A stretch of DNA of 22,185 nt, from positions 7,495 through 29,679 of the forward strand of contig DGAZ01000043.1 of the NCBI GenBank assembly GCA_002384685.1. The letters run 5' to 3'. The stretch is from Methylophilales bacterium UBA4017. GTDB lineage: Bacteria > Pseudomonadota > Gammaproteobacteria > Burkholderiales > Methylophilaceae. The notes beneath the pieces were generated by a model. It did no database searches. It was given only the letters and a program-made list of their open reading frames with translations, and was not told the DNA's origin. This document shows positions 14,578-22,185 of the stretch, piece after piece (the stretch's first letter is position 1; every line of letters starts with the position of its first letter). The position numbers were made by a program, and so were the translations under genes.

Positions 14578-16524
14578 ATGTCAAAAATTATAGGAATCGA
14601 CTTAGGTACAACTAACTCATGTGTCTCCGTTATGGAAGGTGGTAAACCGAAAGTTATAGAAAATGCCGAGGGCGCTAGAACAACCCCCTCAATTATTGCC
14701 TACCAAGACGGTGGGGAAACTTTAGTTGGTGCTCCTGCTAAAAGGCAAGCAGTTACAAATCCAAAAAATACTCTTTATGCTGTTAAAAGATTAATTGGTC
14801 GTAAATTCGACGAGAAAGAAGTGCAAAAAGATATTGAATTAATGCCATACACAATAATCAAGGCTGATAGTGGTGATGCTTGGGTTGAGGTAAATGGAGA
14901 TAAAATGGCTCCCCCTCAAATTTCTGCAGAAATTTTAAGGAAAATGAAAAAAACTGCAGAGGACTATCTTGGGGAGGAAGTTACGGAGGCGGTTATTACG
15001 GTTCCCGCTTACTTTAATGATAGTCAGCGTCAAGCAACCAAAGATGCTGGACGAATTGCTGGATTAGACGTTAAGCGAATTATTAATGAGCCTACAGCTG
15101 CTGCATTAGCTTTTGGCTTAGATAAACAAGAGGGTGATCGAAAGATTGCAGTATACGACTTGGGTGGCGGAACATTTGACGTTTCTATCATTGAGATTAG
15201 TAGTGTAGATGGTGAGCATCAATTTGAAGTATTATCCACAAATGGCGACACCTTTCTTGGTGGCGAGGACTTTGATAACCGAATTATTGAATTTTTAGCG
15301 GAAGAATTTAAAAAAGAAAATGGTGTGGATTTATCAAAAGATGTGCTCGCAAAACAGAGGCTTAAAGAAGCGGCAGAAAAAGCCAAGGTTGAGCTTTCAA
15401 GTAGCGTACAAACCGAAATAAACCTCCCGTATATTACCGCTGACGCCTCTGGGCCAAAGCACTTGGTCGTAAAATTAACTAGGGCAAAGTTTGAATCATT
15501 GGTCGAAGACTTGATTCAAAGAACAGTCGCACCATGTGAGATGGCCTTAAAAGACTCCGGTGTCTCTGCATCAGATATAGCTGACGTAATACTTGTAGGT
15601 GGTCAAAGTAGGATGCCTAAAGTACAAGAAAAAGTGAAAGAGATATTTGGCGTTGAACCTAGGAAAGATGTAAATCCTGATGAGGCTGTGGCGGTAGGTG
15701 CGGCAATTCAAGGTGGCGTCCTCCGAGGAGACGTGAAGGATGTTCTGTTATTAGATGTAACGCCTTTGAGTTTGGGGATTGAAACGCTTGGTGGGGTGAT
15801 GACTAAGTTGATTAATAAAAATACCACTATTCCTACAAAGGCATCGCAGGTATTCTCAACTGCAGAAGATAATCAAAGTGCTGTTACGATCCACGTACTT
15901 CAGGGCGAGAGAGAAATAGCCACCGGCAATAAAAGCTTGGGCCAATTTAATTTAACGGATATTCCTTCAGCAGCAAGAGGAACGCCTCAAATTGAGGTTT
16001 CATTTGATATTGATGCTAATGGTATTCTTCATGTGAATGCCAAAGATAAAGCCACTGGAAAAGAAAATAAAATTACAATTAAAGCCAATGGCGGACTAAC
16101 AGAAGATGAAATAAAGAAAATGGAAGAAGATGCTGAGCGCTTTGCTGAAGATGACAAAAAAGTTAAAGAGCTGGTTGATGCAAAAAATACTGCGGAATCG
16201 ATGATACACTCTGTCCAAAAAACTATGAAAGAACACCAGGACAAACTATCTGATGAGGAAAAAAGTAGTATTGAGTCAGCAATTAAAGACCTAGAAGAAG
16301 CCATAAAATCAGATAAAAAAGATGATATTGAGGCCAAAAACAAAGTCTTAGCTGAGGCATCACAAAAACTTGGAGAAAAAGTTTATGCTGAGCAGCAGGC
16401 CCAAGAGCAAAGCCAAAAAGAAGGTGACAATCCAAAAGAAAAAACAGTCGATGCAGAGGTTGTTGACGCTGAGTTTGAAGAAGTAAAGAAAGAAGAGAAA
16501 AAAGAGAAAGAATCCGATAAATAA
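14578..16524 (+). CDS. dnaK: Molecular chaperone DnaK (Hsp70)
   Basis: This is the ATP-driven chaperone, working with DnaJ and GrpE. The 648 residues are full length (E. coli 638). The nucleotide-binding domain opens with IIGIDLGTTNSCVSVMEGG and contains AVYDLGGGTFDVSI and ILVGGQSRMPKVQ. The linker DVLLLDVTPLSLG leads into the substrate-binding domain, and a helical lid follows from about residue 505. The tail contains the usual DAEVVDAEFEEVK and then a lysine/glutamate-rich end (KKEEKKEKESDK), a little longer than E. coli EEVKDKK. Read-through to dnaJ is limited by the hairpin at 16534-16556. Confidence 0.99.
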   Translation: MSKIIGIDLGTTNSCVSVMEGGKPKVIENAEGARTTPSIIAYQDGGETLVGAPAKRQAVTNPKNTLYAVKRLIGRKFDEKEVQKDIELMPYTIIKADSGDAWVEVNGDKMAPPQISAEILRKMKKTAEDYLGEEVTEAVITVPAYFNDSQRQATKDAGRIAGLDVKRIINEPTAAALAFGLDKQEGDRKIAVYDLGGGTFDVSIIEISSVDGEHQFEVLSTNGDTFLGGEDFDNRIIEFLAEEFKKENGVDLSKDVLAKQRLKEAAEKAKVELSSSVQTEINLPYITADASGPKHLVVKLTRAKFESLVEDLIQRTVAPCEMALKDSGVSASDIADVILVGGQSRMPKVQEKVKEIFGVEPRKDVNPDEAVAVGAAIQGGVLRGDVKDVLLLDVTPLSLGIETLGGVMTKLINKNTTIPTKASQVFSTAEDNQSAVTIHVLQGEREIATGNKSLGQFNLTDIPSAARGTPQIEVSFDIDANGILHVNAKDKATGKENKITIKANGGLTEDEIKKMEEDAERFAEDDKKVKELVDAKNTAESMIHSVQKTMKEHQDKLSDEEKSSIESAIKDLEEAIKSDKKDDIEAKNKVLAEASQKLGEKVYAEQQAQEQSQKEGDNPKEKTVDAEVVDAEFEEVKKEEKKEKESDK

Positions 16525-16533
16525 CCTAAAACT

Positions 16534-16556
16534 ATGGGGCTTTATAGCCCCATTTT
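16534..16556 (+). terminator. Rho-independent terminator/attenuator between dnaK and dnaJ
   Basis: ATGGGGC (16534-16540) pairs with GCCCCAT (16547-16553), with a further T-A pair inside and a 4-base loop, followed by TTTTC. It lies in the 42-base dnaK-dnaJ gap. The T-run is short, so partial read-through to dnaJ is likely, giving less DnaJ than DnaK. Confidence 0.7.
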
Positions 16557-16566
16557 CTAATTTTAT

Positions 16567-17685
16567 ATGGCACAAGATAGAGACTACTACGATGTTCTTG
16601 GGGTAAACCGAGGAGCCTCATCAGAAGAAATCAAAAAAGCTTTTAAAAAGCTTGCAATGAAATATCATCCAGATCGAAATCCTGACAACCCTAAAGCAGA
16701 AGCAAGTTTTAAGGAAGGAAAAGCTGCTTATGATATTTTATCGGATAGCCAAAAAAAAGCTGCTTACGATCAGTATGGTCATGCAGGTGTTAACCAGAAT
16801 ATGGGTGGGGGGCAAGGTGGCTTTAGTGATTTTGGTGGTGATTTTGGAGATATATTTGGGGATATATTTGGTGGCGGGAGATCTAACAAACGCTCAAATG
16901 TTTATCGAGGAGCGGATCTTCGTTACAACATGGAAATAACCTTAGACCAAGCTTACAAAGGAACAGAAACCAAGATTCGTATACCCGTAATGTCTTCATG
17001 CAAAGCGTGTTCAGGAAAAGGGACGAAGAAAGGAACAGACCCAACAACTTGTGGAACTTGCCAGGGTCATGGCCAAGTAAGAATGCAGCAGGGCTTTTTC
17101 TCAGTTCAGCAAGCATGTCCAAAGTGCCAGGGTTCTGGTAAAGAAATTAAAGATCCTTGTTATGATTGCAGTGGTTCTGGAAGAAAGCAGGAAAGCAAAA
17201 CGCTCTCAGTTAAAATTCCTGCAGGAGTCGATGATGGCGATAGGATTAGGCTGAGTGGCGAAGGTGAGGCAGGGGTCAACGGCGGTCCAACTGGCGACTT
17301 GTATGTCGTGGTTAGCCTTAAAAATCATGATATATTTGAAAGAGATGGTGGTAATTTACATTGCGAGATGCCTATCAGCTTCTCGATTGCAGCTCTAGGG
17401 GGGGAGATTAATGTACCCACCCTTGACGGAAGTGCGAAAATTAAAATTCCTGCTGAAACTCAATCCGGCGCAGTGTTCAGATTGCGTGGTAAGGGTATTA
17501 AGCCTATTCGCGAAAGTCAGCACGGAGACCTTCATTGTCATGTTGTTGTCGAAACACCGATTAAGCTGAATGAAAATCAAAAAAAACTATTGAAAGAGCT
17601 TGAAAAGCTCAATCAAGCTGATTCAAGCAAACATAGCCCTAGGTCAGAAACATGGCTGGACAAAGTGAAAGATTTCTTTGGTTAA
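16567..17685 (+). CDS. dnaJ: Chaperone DnaJ (Hsp40, type I)
   Basis: DnaJ stimulates DnaK ATP hydrolysis and hands over unfolded substrates. The J domain (residues about 5-70) has the essential HPD at 34-36 (KYHPDRNPD). A Gly/Phe linker (about 78-105) follows. The zinc domain then has four CxxCxGxG repeats: CKACSGKG, CGTCQGHG, CPKCQGSG and CYDCSGSG. The C-terminal substrate domains are complete. The length of 372 is close to E. coli (376). No Shine-Dalgarno precedes the ATG, which sits 10 bases after the terminator T-run. It converges on gloA with one base between stop codons. Confidence 0.98.
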   Translation: MAQDRDYYDVLGVNRGASSEEIKKAFKKLAMKYHPDRNPDNPKAEASFKEGKAAYDILSDSQKKAAYDQYGHAGVNQNMGGGQGGFSDFGGDFGDIFGDIFGGGRSNKRSNVYRGADLRYNMEITLDQAYKGTETKIRIPVMSSCKACSGKGTKKGTDPTTCGTCQGHGQVRMQQGFFSVQQACPKCQGSGKEIKDPCYDCSGSGRKQESKTLSVKIPAGVDDGDRIRLSGEGEAGVNGGPTGDLYVVVSLKNHDIFERDGGNLHCEMPISFSIAALGGEINVPTLDGSAKIKIPAETQSGAVFRLRGKGIKPIRESQHGDLHCHVVVETPIKLNENQKKLLKELEKLNQADSSKHSPRSETWLDKVKDFFG

Positions 17686-17686
17686 A

Positions 17687-18079
17687 CTAATAGGTTCCTT
17701 TTTGGATTAGCTCAATCTTATACCCGTTTGGATCTTCAATAAATGCTATAACTATAGTTCCATGCATCATCGGGCCAGCCTCTCTAAGAACCTTTCCACC
17801 CATTTTTTTAATGTCATCACAGGTCTGGTATGCGTCGTCCACTTCTATGGCAATATGTCCAAAAGCATTTCCATGATCATAATAGTCTGTGGTTTCCCAG
17901 TTATGAGTAAGCTCAATTACAGTGTTTGATTGTTCATCGCCATACCCAATAAACGCTAAAGAAAACTTACCTTCAGGGTAGTCTTGCCTTCTTAAAACCT
18001 GCATAGAAAAAAAATCTTCGTAAAATTTAATTGACTCATCAAGATTATTAACTCTAATCATTGTGTGCAATATTCTCAT
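17687..18079 (-). CDS. gloA: Lactoylglutathione lyase (glyoxalase I)
   Basis: GloA turns the methylglyoxal-glutathione hemithioacetal into S-lactoylglutathione. All four metal ligands of the family line up: His5, Glu56 (VIELTHNWE), His75 (AFGHIAIEV) and Glu123 (NGYKIELIQ). The length of 130 is near E. coli (135). The motif FYEDFFSMQVLRRQDYPEGKFSLAF is typical. An AAAGGT ribosome site lies 8 bases before the ATG. It is 48 bases downstream of the ferredoxin gene, so it may be the last gene of the M16-rsmD-coaD-fdx run or have its own promoter; the gap is very AT-rich but shows no clear -35/-10 pair. Confidence 0.95.
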   Translation of the reverse strand: MRILHTMIRVNNLDESIKFYEDFFSMQVLRRQDYPEGKFSLAFIGYGDEQSNTVIELTHNWETTDYYDHGNAFGHIAIEVDDAYQTCDDIKKMGGKVLREAGPMMHGTIVIAFIEDPNGYKIELIQKGTY

Positions 18080-18127
18080 TTCAATTTACCTTTAAATTTA
18101 TTTAAAAAAATATACCAACCTTATACG

Positions 18128-18376
18128 CTACTGCTTAACCAGTCCCTGGTACTTATTTAGAAGTTGTTCGGTAGTTTCTATATTAGTAGGATCTTTGGGT
18201 ATACATGCAACCGGGCAAACCTCTACGCACTGTGGCTGATCAAAGTGGCCAACACACTCGGTACATAGTTTTGGATTAATTTCATATATTTCAATGCCTT
18301 GATAAATTGCATCATTCGGACACTCAGGCTCACATACGTCGCAATTTATACATTCGTCCGTTATATATAATGACAT
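18128..18376 (-). CDS. 2[4Fe-4S] ferredoxin, YfhL / Allochromatium type
   Basis: This is an 82-residue electron carrier with two cluster motifs. The first is Cys9-x2-Cys12-x2-Cys15-x3-Cys19-Pro. The second has the wider spacing Cys38-x2-Cys41-x8-Cys50-x3-Cys54-Pro, plus an extra Cys58. The 8-residue insertion within the second motif and the C-terminal helix define the Allochromatium/YfhL group. The partner is unknown. It begins 4 bases after the coaD stop, so it is co-transcribed with coaD; this pairing is common in proteobacteria. Unlike the [2Fe-2S] Fdx of the Isc system, no isc genes adjoin it. Confidence 0.93.
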   Translation of the reverse strand: MSLYITDECINCDVCEPECPNDAIYQGIEIYEINPKLCTECVGHFDQPQCVEVCPVACIPKDPTNIETTEQLLNKYQGLVKQ

Positions 18377-18380
18377 ATAT

Positions 18381-18851
18381 TTATTTGAGACTTTCTAATA
18401 CTTTTTGAGTTTTAGGCGATACGAAGGGCGAGGTGTCACCATTTAAAAAATGTATTTGCCTGACAAGAGATGATGAGATGGATCGGTATTTATCCATTGA
18501 ATTGAAAAAAATAGTCTCCACCTCAGGTGCTAATTGACTATTTAGTTGTGCCATTTGTGATTCTGTCTGAAAGTCATTGCCATTACGTAGCCCTCTAACA
18601 ATTACGCTAGCATTTAATTTTCGGGAAAAATCTACTGTTAGGCCCTGGTAGCTCATTATCTTAATATTACTATGATCTGAAAAAAGAGATCGAGCAAGCT
18701 CTAGTCTTTGTTCGAGATTTAAGAAGTTAATTTTTAGGTTATCCTCTGAAATACCAACAACCAAAGTATTAAATTGCTTACTGGCCCGTAGGATAATATC
18801 CTCATGACCTAAAGTGATTGGATCAAAACTTCCCGGATATAAAGCTATCAT
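18381..18851 (-). CDS. coaD: Phosphopantetheine adenylyltransferase
   Basis: CoaD makes dephospho-CoA from phosphopantetheine and ATP, the penultimate step of CoA synthesis. The nucleotidyltransferase motif GSFDPITLGH is at residues 7-16, with His16 at the active site. The RGLRNGNDFQTE block begins at Arg86, and SISSSLVRQ, near residues 124-132, completes the ATP site. The 156 residues match E. coli (159). It sits 4 bases after rsmD and 4 bases before the ferredoxin gene. The rsmD-coaD pair is one of the most conserved bacterial gene pairs. Confidence 0.97.
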   Translation of the reverse strand: MIALYPGSFDPITLGHEDIILRASKQFNTLVVGISEDNLKINFLNLEQRLELARSLFSDHSNIKIMSYQGLTVDFSRKLNASVIVRGLRNGNDFQTESQMAQLNSQLAPEVETIFFNSMDKYRSISSSLVRQIHFLNGDTSPFVSPKTQKVLESLK

Positions 18852-18855
18852 ATTG

Positions 18856-19410
18856 CTAACTCGTCGTTAAAAGATAAAAGTATACCTGCCCTGCCCTTGA
18901 GCTCTTAAAAACTTTTAGCTCGCTTCCCTCATACTTCATGTCAGATTCAAAATAAATAAATCCACCAATTACAAGATGCTGGATTAATTCGGGTAGCACC
19001 TTAACTAAATCTGTGTCAGAAAAAGGGGGGTCAAAAAAAATAATATCGAATTTTTCATTATTCTTTTTAAGAAATGACTCTGCTGTACTGTTGATTATTG
19101 TTGCGTTTGTTGCACCCAGAGTCTCTTTATTTTTTGTTAGGTTTTCGCAGTTCTCTCTATCCTTCTCTACCATCAAACATGAGCTAGCATTTCTAGATAA
19201 AGCCTCAAAACCTATAGCACCTGTTCCTGCAAATAAATCTAGGCAAGATAGTGATGTTAGGTCTTGATCTAGCCAGTTAAATAATGTTTCTCTTACTCTT
19301 CCCAGAGTAGGCCTAACTCCTTCTTTGTCTAAAAAGCTGACATTTCTTCGCTTCCATTGGCCACCAATAATTTTAACGGAATTTTTCTTATTCTTACTCA
19401 ACCCCGACAA
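18856..19410 (-). CDS. rsmD: 16S rRNA (guanine-966-N2)-methyltransferase
   Basis: RsmD methylates G966 of 16S rRNA. It is a Rossmann-fold SAM enzyme: VKIIGGQWKRRNVSF and RPTLGRVRETLFNWL at the N terminus, SAM motif DLFAGTGAIGFEALSRNA, and catalytic DPPF in FDIIFFDPPFSDTD. The length of 184 is close to E. coli (198). There is no ATG in the N-terminal region. The likely start is TTG at 19410, or TTG three codons later at 19401. Neither has a good ribosome site, so translation may depend on coupling to the M16 gene, which it overlaps by 17 (or 8) bases. Confidence 0.94.
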   Translation of the reverse strand: MSGLSKNKKNSVKIIGGQWKRRNVSFLDKEGVRPTLGRVRETLFNWLDQDLTSLSCLDLFAGTGAIGFEALSRNASSCLMVEKDRENCENLTKNKETLGATNATIINSTAESFLKKNNEKFDIIFFDPPFSDTDLVKVLPELIQHLVIGGFIYFESDMKYEGSELKVFKSSRAGQVYFYLLTTS

Positions 19411-20686
19411 TCACAGTAGAAAATTTATTCATATCAACCCTCTTCTGAAATGCTAACTTAATTTTTTCAATGGTTACATCATTAACTTGATTGGCAAATG
19501 TATCAAGATAATCCAATGGGTAATTATAAAATGCCATCATTGAGATGTATTGGATTATTTTCTTGTTGCTATCAAGTCTTAGTGGGAAGCCTCCTATCAT
19601 ATTGCTCTTAGCTGCCTCAAGCTCTTTTTCTGTAGGGCCATTTTGAATAAAGCCTTTTACTGTTTCTTTTACCAAAGTTAGTGCTTCGTCTATTTGATCT
19701 TTTTTTGTTTGCAGTCCCACCTGAAATGGTCCCAACTCAAGCATAGGCATAAAGTAGCTATAAACACTATAAACCAAGCCTTTCTTTTCTCTAACCTCAC
19801 CTGTAAGTCTAGATACAAAGCCGCCACCGCCAAGAATGTAATTACCCACATACAATGGAAAGAAATCCGGGTCGCCCCTTTTAATAACAGCCCCCCCATA
19901 ATACAAATGAGCCTGGCTTGATGGGTGTTGGATTTTTATCTCTTGCGGATTAGCAATTTCTACTTTCGAGTAAAAAGATGTATTAGGATTGTTGGGGAGA
20001 CCTGCGCTTAAATTTGATGCAATATTTTTTGCAACTGCAATATCGACATCCCCAACAATAACAATAGAGGACTGATTAGAGAGGTAATAGTTATTGTAAA
20101 ACTCCTTTAATTGTAACTGATCAATACTCTCTAGGGTTTCTACTGTTCCAGACTCTGGTAAAGCATAAGAATGATTAGCATAAATAGCTTTCATAAAAGC
20201 TTTTGATGCAATGCTAGAGGGCTCTGTTTCCCCTTGTCGGATGCTTGCAAAATATCTCTTCTTTTCTCTTGTGATAACCTCACCATTAAAATCTGGCTTA
20301 TGAAGCACTAGATTAAACAATTGAATTGCTTTGTCTTTTTTTTCAGATAAAGTTCTTAGACTAAACGAGCTTTTATCCTGATCAAAACTACTGTCAAGTT
20401 GTGCACCAATATCAGTAAATTGATTAGCCAAATCTACCTCATCTACCCCACCAGAACCTAGCAACATTAAATGGTTAGTTAATGAGGCAATTCCATTATC
20501 TTTCAATGTATCTCGTGCACTGCCAGCCTTAAAACTTATACTTATATCAAGCATTGGTAGATCGTGATTTTCCACAAAATAGACTTTGGCTCCATCGGCT
20601 GTGAGCCAGTGCTCTATTTTTATCCCAGCATTTACTGTGCTAAATGTTAAAACTACAATAGTAAAAAATATCTTTTTAATGAGCAT
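19394..20686 (-). CDS. Secreted M16-family protein lacking the zinc motif (inactive partner subunit)
   Basis: A signal peptide (residues 1-20, ending VNA) precedes a two-domain M16 fold of 430 residues. The place of the HxxEH zinc motif is taken by LTNHLMLLG, so no inverzincin site remains. The C-terminal half keeps the conserved GGGGFVSRLTGEVREKKGLVYSVYS region, which in M16B heterodimers forms the substrate-binding Arg/Tyr patch. It starts 11 bases inside the end of the active M16 gene. In related pairs the two proteins form a periplasmic heterodimer. This is a real family member and not a decayed gene: the frame is intact. The substrate is unknown. Confidence 0.9.
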   Translation of the reverse strand: MLIKKIFFTIVVLTFSTVNAGIKIEHWLTADGAKVYFVENHDLPMLDISISFKAGSARDTLKDNGIASLTNHLMLLGSGGVDEVDLANQFTDIGAQLDSSFDQDKSSFSLRTLSEKKDKAIQLFNLVLHKPDFNGEVITREKKRYFASIRQGETEPSSIASKAFMKAIYANHSYALPESGTVETLESIDQLQLKEFYNNYYLSNQSSIVIVGDVDIAVAKNIASNLSAGLPNNPNTSFYSKVEIANPQEIKIQHPSSQAHLYYGGAVIKRGDPDFFPLYVGNYILGGGGFVSRLTGEVREKKGLVYSVYSYFMPMLELGPFQVGLQTKKDQIDEALTLVKETVKGFIQNGPTEKELEAAKSNMIGGFPLRLDSNKKIIQYISMMAFYNYPLDYLDTFANQVNDVTIEKIKLAFQKRVDMNKFSTVIVGVE

Positions 20687-22037
20687 GAGGTCTTCCTTGT
20701 GGCTTGTGATTTGGATCTAATGGCTGAGGGTCTAAAGTTACCACAGTTAATTTTTCATCAATTAAGTATTTTTTGGCTACAGCTTGGACCTGTTTTGAAT
20801 TCACTGCTTTAATTTTATTAGTATATTGATCCATTAATTGATGAGGGTAACCCATAGTCTCAAGCTGACCAATTTGCATTCCTTGATAAAATACGGAGTC
20901 TTTTTGATAAACATCACTGGCAATTACTCCGGTTTTAATTCGATTTAACTCCTCGTCAGTCACCCCAAATTCGACTATCTTCGCCACCTCATCTTTAAGG
21001 GCTTTTTCTACAGTCAGAACATCAACCCCTTCGCTTGGTGTTGCATAAAGCTCCAATAAGCTTAACCCTCCTCGCGTAAGCATTGCATAGCTCGCACTTG
21101 CACTTACCGCTAAACCAGCCTCATTAACTATATTTTGGTTAAGCCTTGAGGTGCTTGTATTTGATAGTATGCCCGCAAGAACTTCGAGAGCATAAATATC
21201 AGCACTATCCTGCTTTAAATCTTTATTTAAGGCTGGAACTTTATAGCCCATCTGTATATAGCTTAGTTTGCTTGGTGCCTTTAGAGAGGCTCTTCGAACC
21301 CCCTCTTGCTTAGCTTCTATTTGGGGTTTACGGCTCTTAATCTGCCTGGAGGGTATATTTTCAAAATATTTTTTTGCCAACTTAAAAACATCGGATGGAA
21401 TCACATCACCAGCAACAACCAAAATAGCGTTATTAGGAGCATACCAGTCGTCATACCATTCCTGAGCATCTGCATAATTCATATTTTCTAAATCGTCCAT
21501 CCATCCCACTATAGGTCTCCCATAAGGGTGAGAAACAAAGGCAAGGGACTGCATTAATTCGTTAACTTTAGAAGTTGGCTTGTCATCCGTACGCCACCTT
21601 CTCTCTTCCATCACCACATTGATTTCTTTATTAAATTCTTTTTCAGTAATAACCAGATTTTGCATCCTATCAGCCTCCATCTTTAAGGCTACTGGCAGCT
21701 GGCTTTTTTCTAATTGCTGAAAGTAACAGGTGTAGTCTGCCCCAGTAAAAGCATTTTCTCTTCCTCCAGCCGCCGCGATAATTTCTGAAAACTGACCAGG
21801 TTTTGAAGATTTAGTACCCTTAAACATCATGTGCTCTAAAACATGAGCTATGCCAGTCTTACCATTTACTTCGTCAATACTGCCTGCTCGATACCAAACC
21901 TGAGAAACAACAACGGGTGAACGACTATCTTGCTTAACAAGCACCCTCATTCCATTAGCAAGAGTCGTTTCGTGGACCTCAGCTACAGCAAAATATGGAG
22001 TTAGAATTAAAAGAAATAAAAGTTTAAATAAATGCAC
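20676..22037 (-). CDS. Secreted zinc metallopeptidase of family M16 (processing-peptidase-like)
   Basis: This is a 453-residue precursor with a signal peptide (residues 1-19, AVA end). The inverted zinc motif HVLEH at residues 65-69 gives ligands His65 and His69 and catalytic Glu68. The third ligand is a Glu in VVMEERRWRTDD near 144-145. The stretch GGRENAFTGADYTCYF is typical of the bacterial M16B group. The start is GTG, with AAGGGG about 8 bases upstream. It is first in a six-gene minus-strand run and divergent from ftsY. It probably works in the periplasm with the next gene's product. I avoid the symbols pqqL or ymxG because the substrate is not known. Confidence 0.94.
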   Translation of the reverse strand: MHLFKLLFLLILTPYFAVAEVHETTLANGMRVLVKQDSRSPVVVSQVWYRAGSIDEVNGKTGIAHVLEHMMFKGTKSSKPGQFSEIIAAAGGRENAFTGADYTCYFQQLEKSQLPVALKMEADRMQNLVITEKEFNKEINVVMEERRWRTDDKPTSKVNELMQSLAFVSHPYGRPIVGWMDDLENMNYADAQEWYDDWYAPNNAILVVAGDVIPSDVFKLAKKYFENIPSRQIKSRKPQIEAKQEGVRRASLKAPSKLSYIQMGYKVPALNKDLKQDSADIYALEVLAGILSNTSTSRLNQNIVNEAGLAVSASASYAMLTRGGLSLLELYATPSEGVDVLTVEKALKDEVAKIVEFGVTDEELNRIKTGVIASDVYQKDSVFYQGMQIGQLETMGYPHQLMDQYTNKIKAVNSKQVQAVAKKYLIDEKLTVVTLDPQPLDPNHKPQGRPHAH

Positions 22038-22040
22038 TTA

Positions 22041-22095
22041 TGACCCCTTGTGAATAATAGCTTGTATAATAGAATAATAATTGACCACAATCTAA
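22041..22095. promoter_or_regulatory. Candidate divergent promoter region between M16 operon and ftsY with overlapping -10 elements
   Basis: A perfect TATAAT on the plus strand (22065-22070) overlaps TATTAT on the minus strand (22071-22066), so one AT block could serve both directions. The minus-strand -35 candidate is TTAGAT (22095-22090, 18-base spacer). The plus-strand -35 (TGACCC, 22041-22046) is weak. The whole gap (22038-22119) holds nothing else I can name. Confidence 0.3.
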
Positions 22096-22119
22096 TCATT
22101 AAGTTCTTTATCCATATAA

Positions 22120-22185
22120 ATGTTTGAATTTTTAAAAAAATTAGTACAAAAAGATAAGGTTGAAAAGCCCAAGAAGGCTGCAGTA
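22120..22185 (+). CDS. ftsY: Probable signal-recognition-particle receptor FtsY, N-terminal fragment
   Basis: Only 22 codons are present before the window ends: MFEFLKKLVQKDKVEKPKKA and AV. A short MF-aromatic-Lys start followed by a Lys/Glu-rich stretch is the usual FtsY amino terminus. ftsY is commonly found next to rsmD, here with two M16 genes between. FtsY docks ribosome-SRP complexes at the inner membrane. The GTPase domain is outside the window, so the call rests on context and a short sequence. Confidence 0.7.
   Translation, partial: MFEFLKKLVQKDKVEKPKKAAV

Noticed and set aside
16547..16554. Sigma-32 -10 like sequence (CCCCATTT) before dnaJ
   Set aside because: It is the 3' arm of the dnaK terminator hairpin, and no CTTGAA-type -35 lies 13-15 bases upstream.
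19690..19921. Short open frames on both strands within the second M16 gene
   Set aside because: The M16 frame is intact and carries conserved family sequence through this region; the others are out-of-frame shadows.

Overview
This window is ordinary chromosomal DNA from an AT-rich, tightly packed betaproteobacterium. The best guess is the order Methylophilales, in the OM43 / small-genome methylotroph group. The reasons are: the gene order carB-carA-dapB-bamE-fur next to recN-nadK and hrcA-hemH, which I recognise as betaproteobacterial; low GC; almost no intergenic DNA; an edd-eda pair that fits the KDPG branch of the RuMP cycle; and heptose-LPS genes showing a Gram-negative envelope. The taxon is an inference, not proven by the sequence. 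I see no phage, insertion sequence, CRISPR array, tRNA, rRNA or other accessory element, and no gene-free stretch above 150 bases.

Layout. (1) Bases 1-2967, minus strand: bamE, dapB, carA and the first codons of carB, covering outer-membrane assembly, lysine/peptidoglycan precursor and carbamoyl phosphate. carA seems to have its own promoter and a TTG start. (2) Bases 3054-3512, plus: fur, divergent from bamE. (3) Bases 3516-6047, minus: nadK then recN. (4) Bases 6142-10750, plus: hrcA, hemH, hldD and hldE (heat-shock repressor, last step of haem synthesis, ADP-heptose synthesis). (5) Bases 10752-13864, minus: edd, eda and a HAD-family phosphatase (Entner-Doudoroff cleavage). (6) Bases 14011-17685, plus: grpE, dnaK and dnaJ, the full Hsp70 machine, with sigma-32 type promoters before grpE and dnaK and a hairpin terminator between dnaK and dnaJ. 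(7) Bases 17687-22037, minus: a run of an active M16 peptidase, an inactive M16 partner, rsmD, coaD, a 2[4Fe-4S] ferredoxin and gloA. (8) Bases 22120-22185, plus: the first codons of probable ftsY, divergent from the M16 genes.

The regulatory DNA is the most informative part. Both Hsp70 promoters match the sigma-32 consensus, the one before dnaK exactly, while no CIRCE element is visible near any heat-shock gene even though hrcA is present. Other points are a perfect palindrome overlapping the carA promoter, a hairpin at the predicted 5' end of the carA transcript, a 152-residue low-complexity tail on BamE, and three convergent gene pairs separated by only 1-3 bases. I found no convincing new biological system; the findings are modest and graded accordingly.
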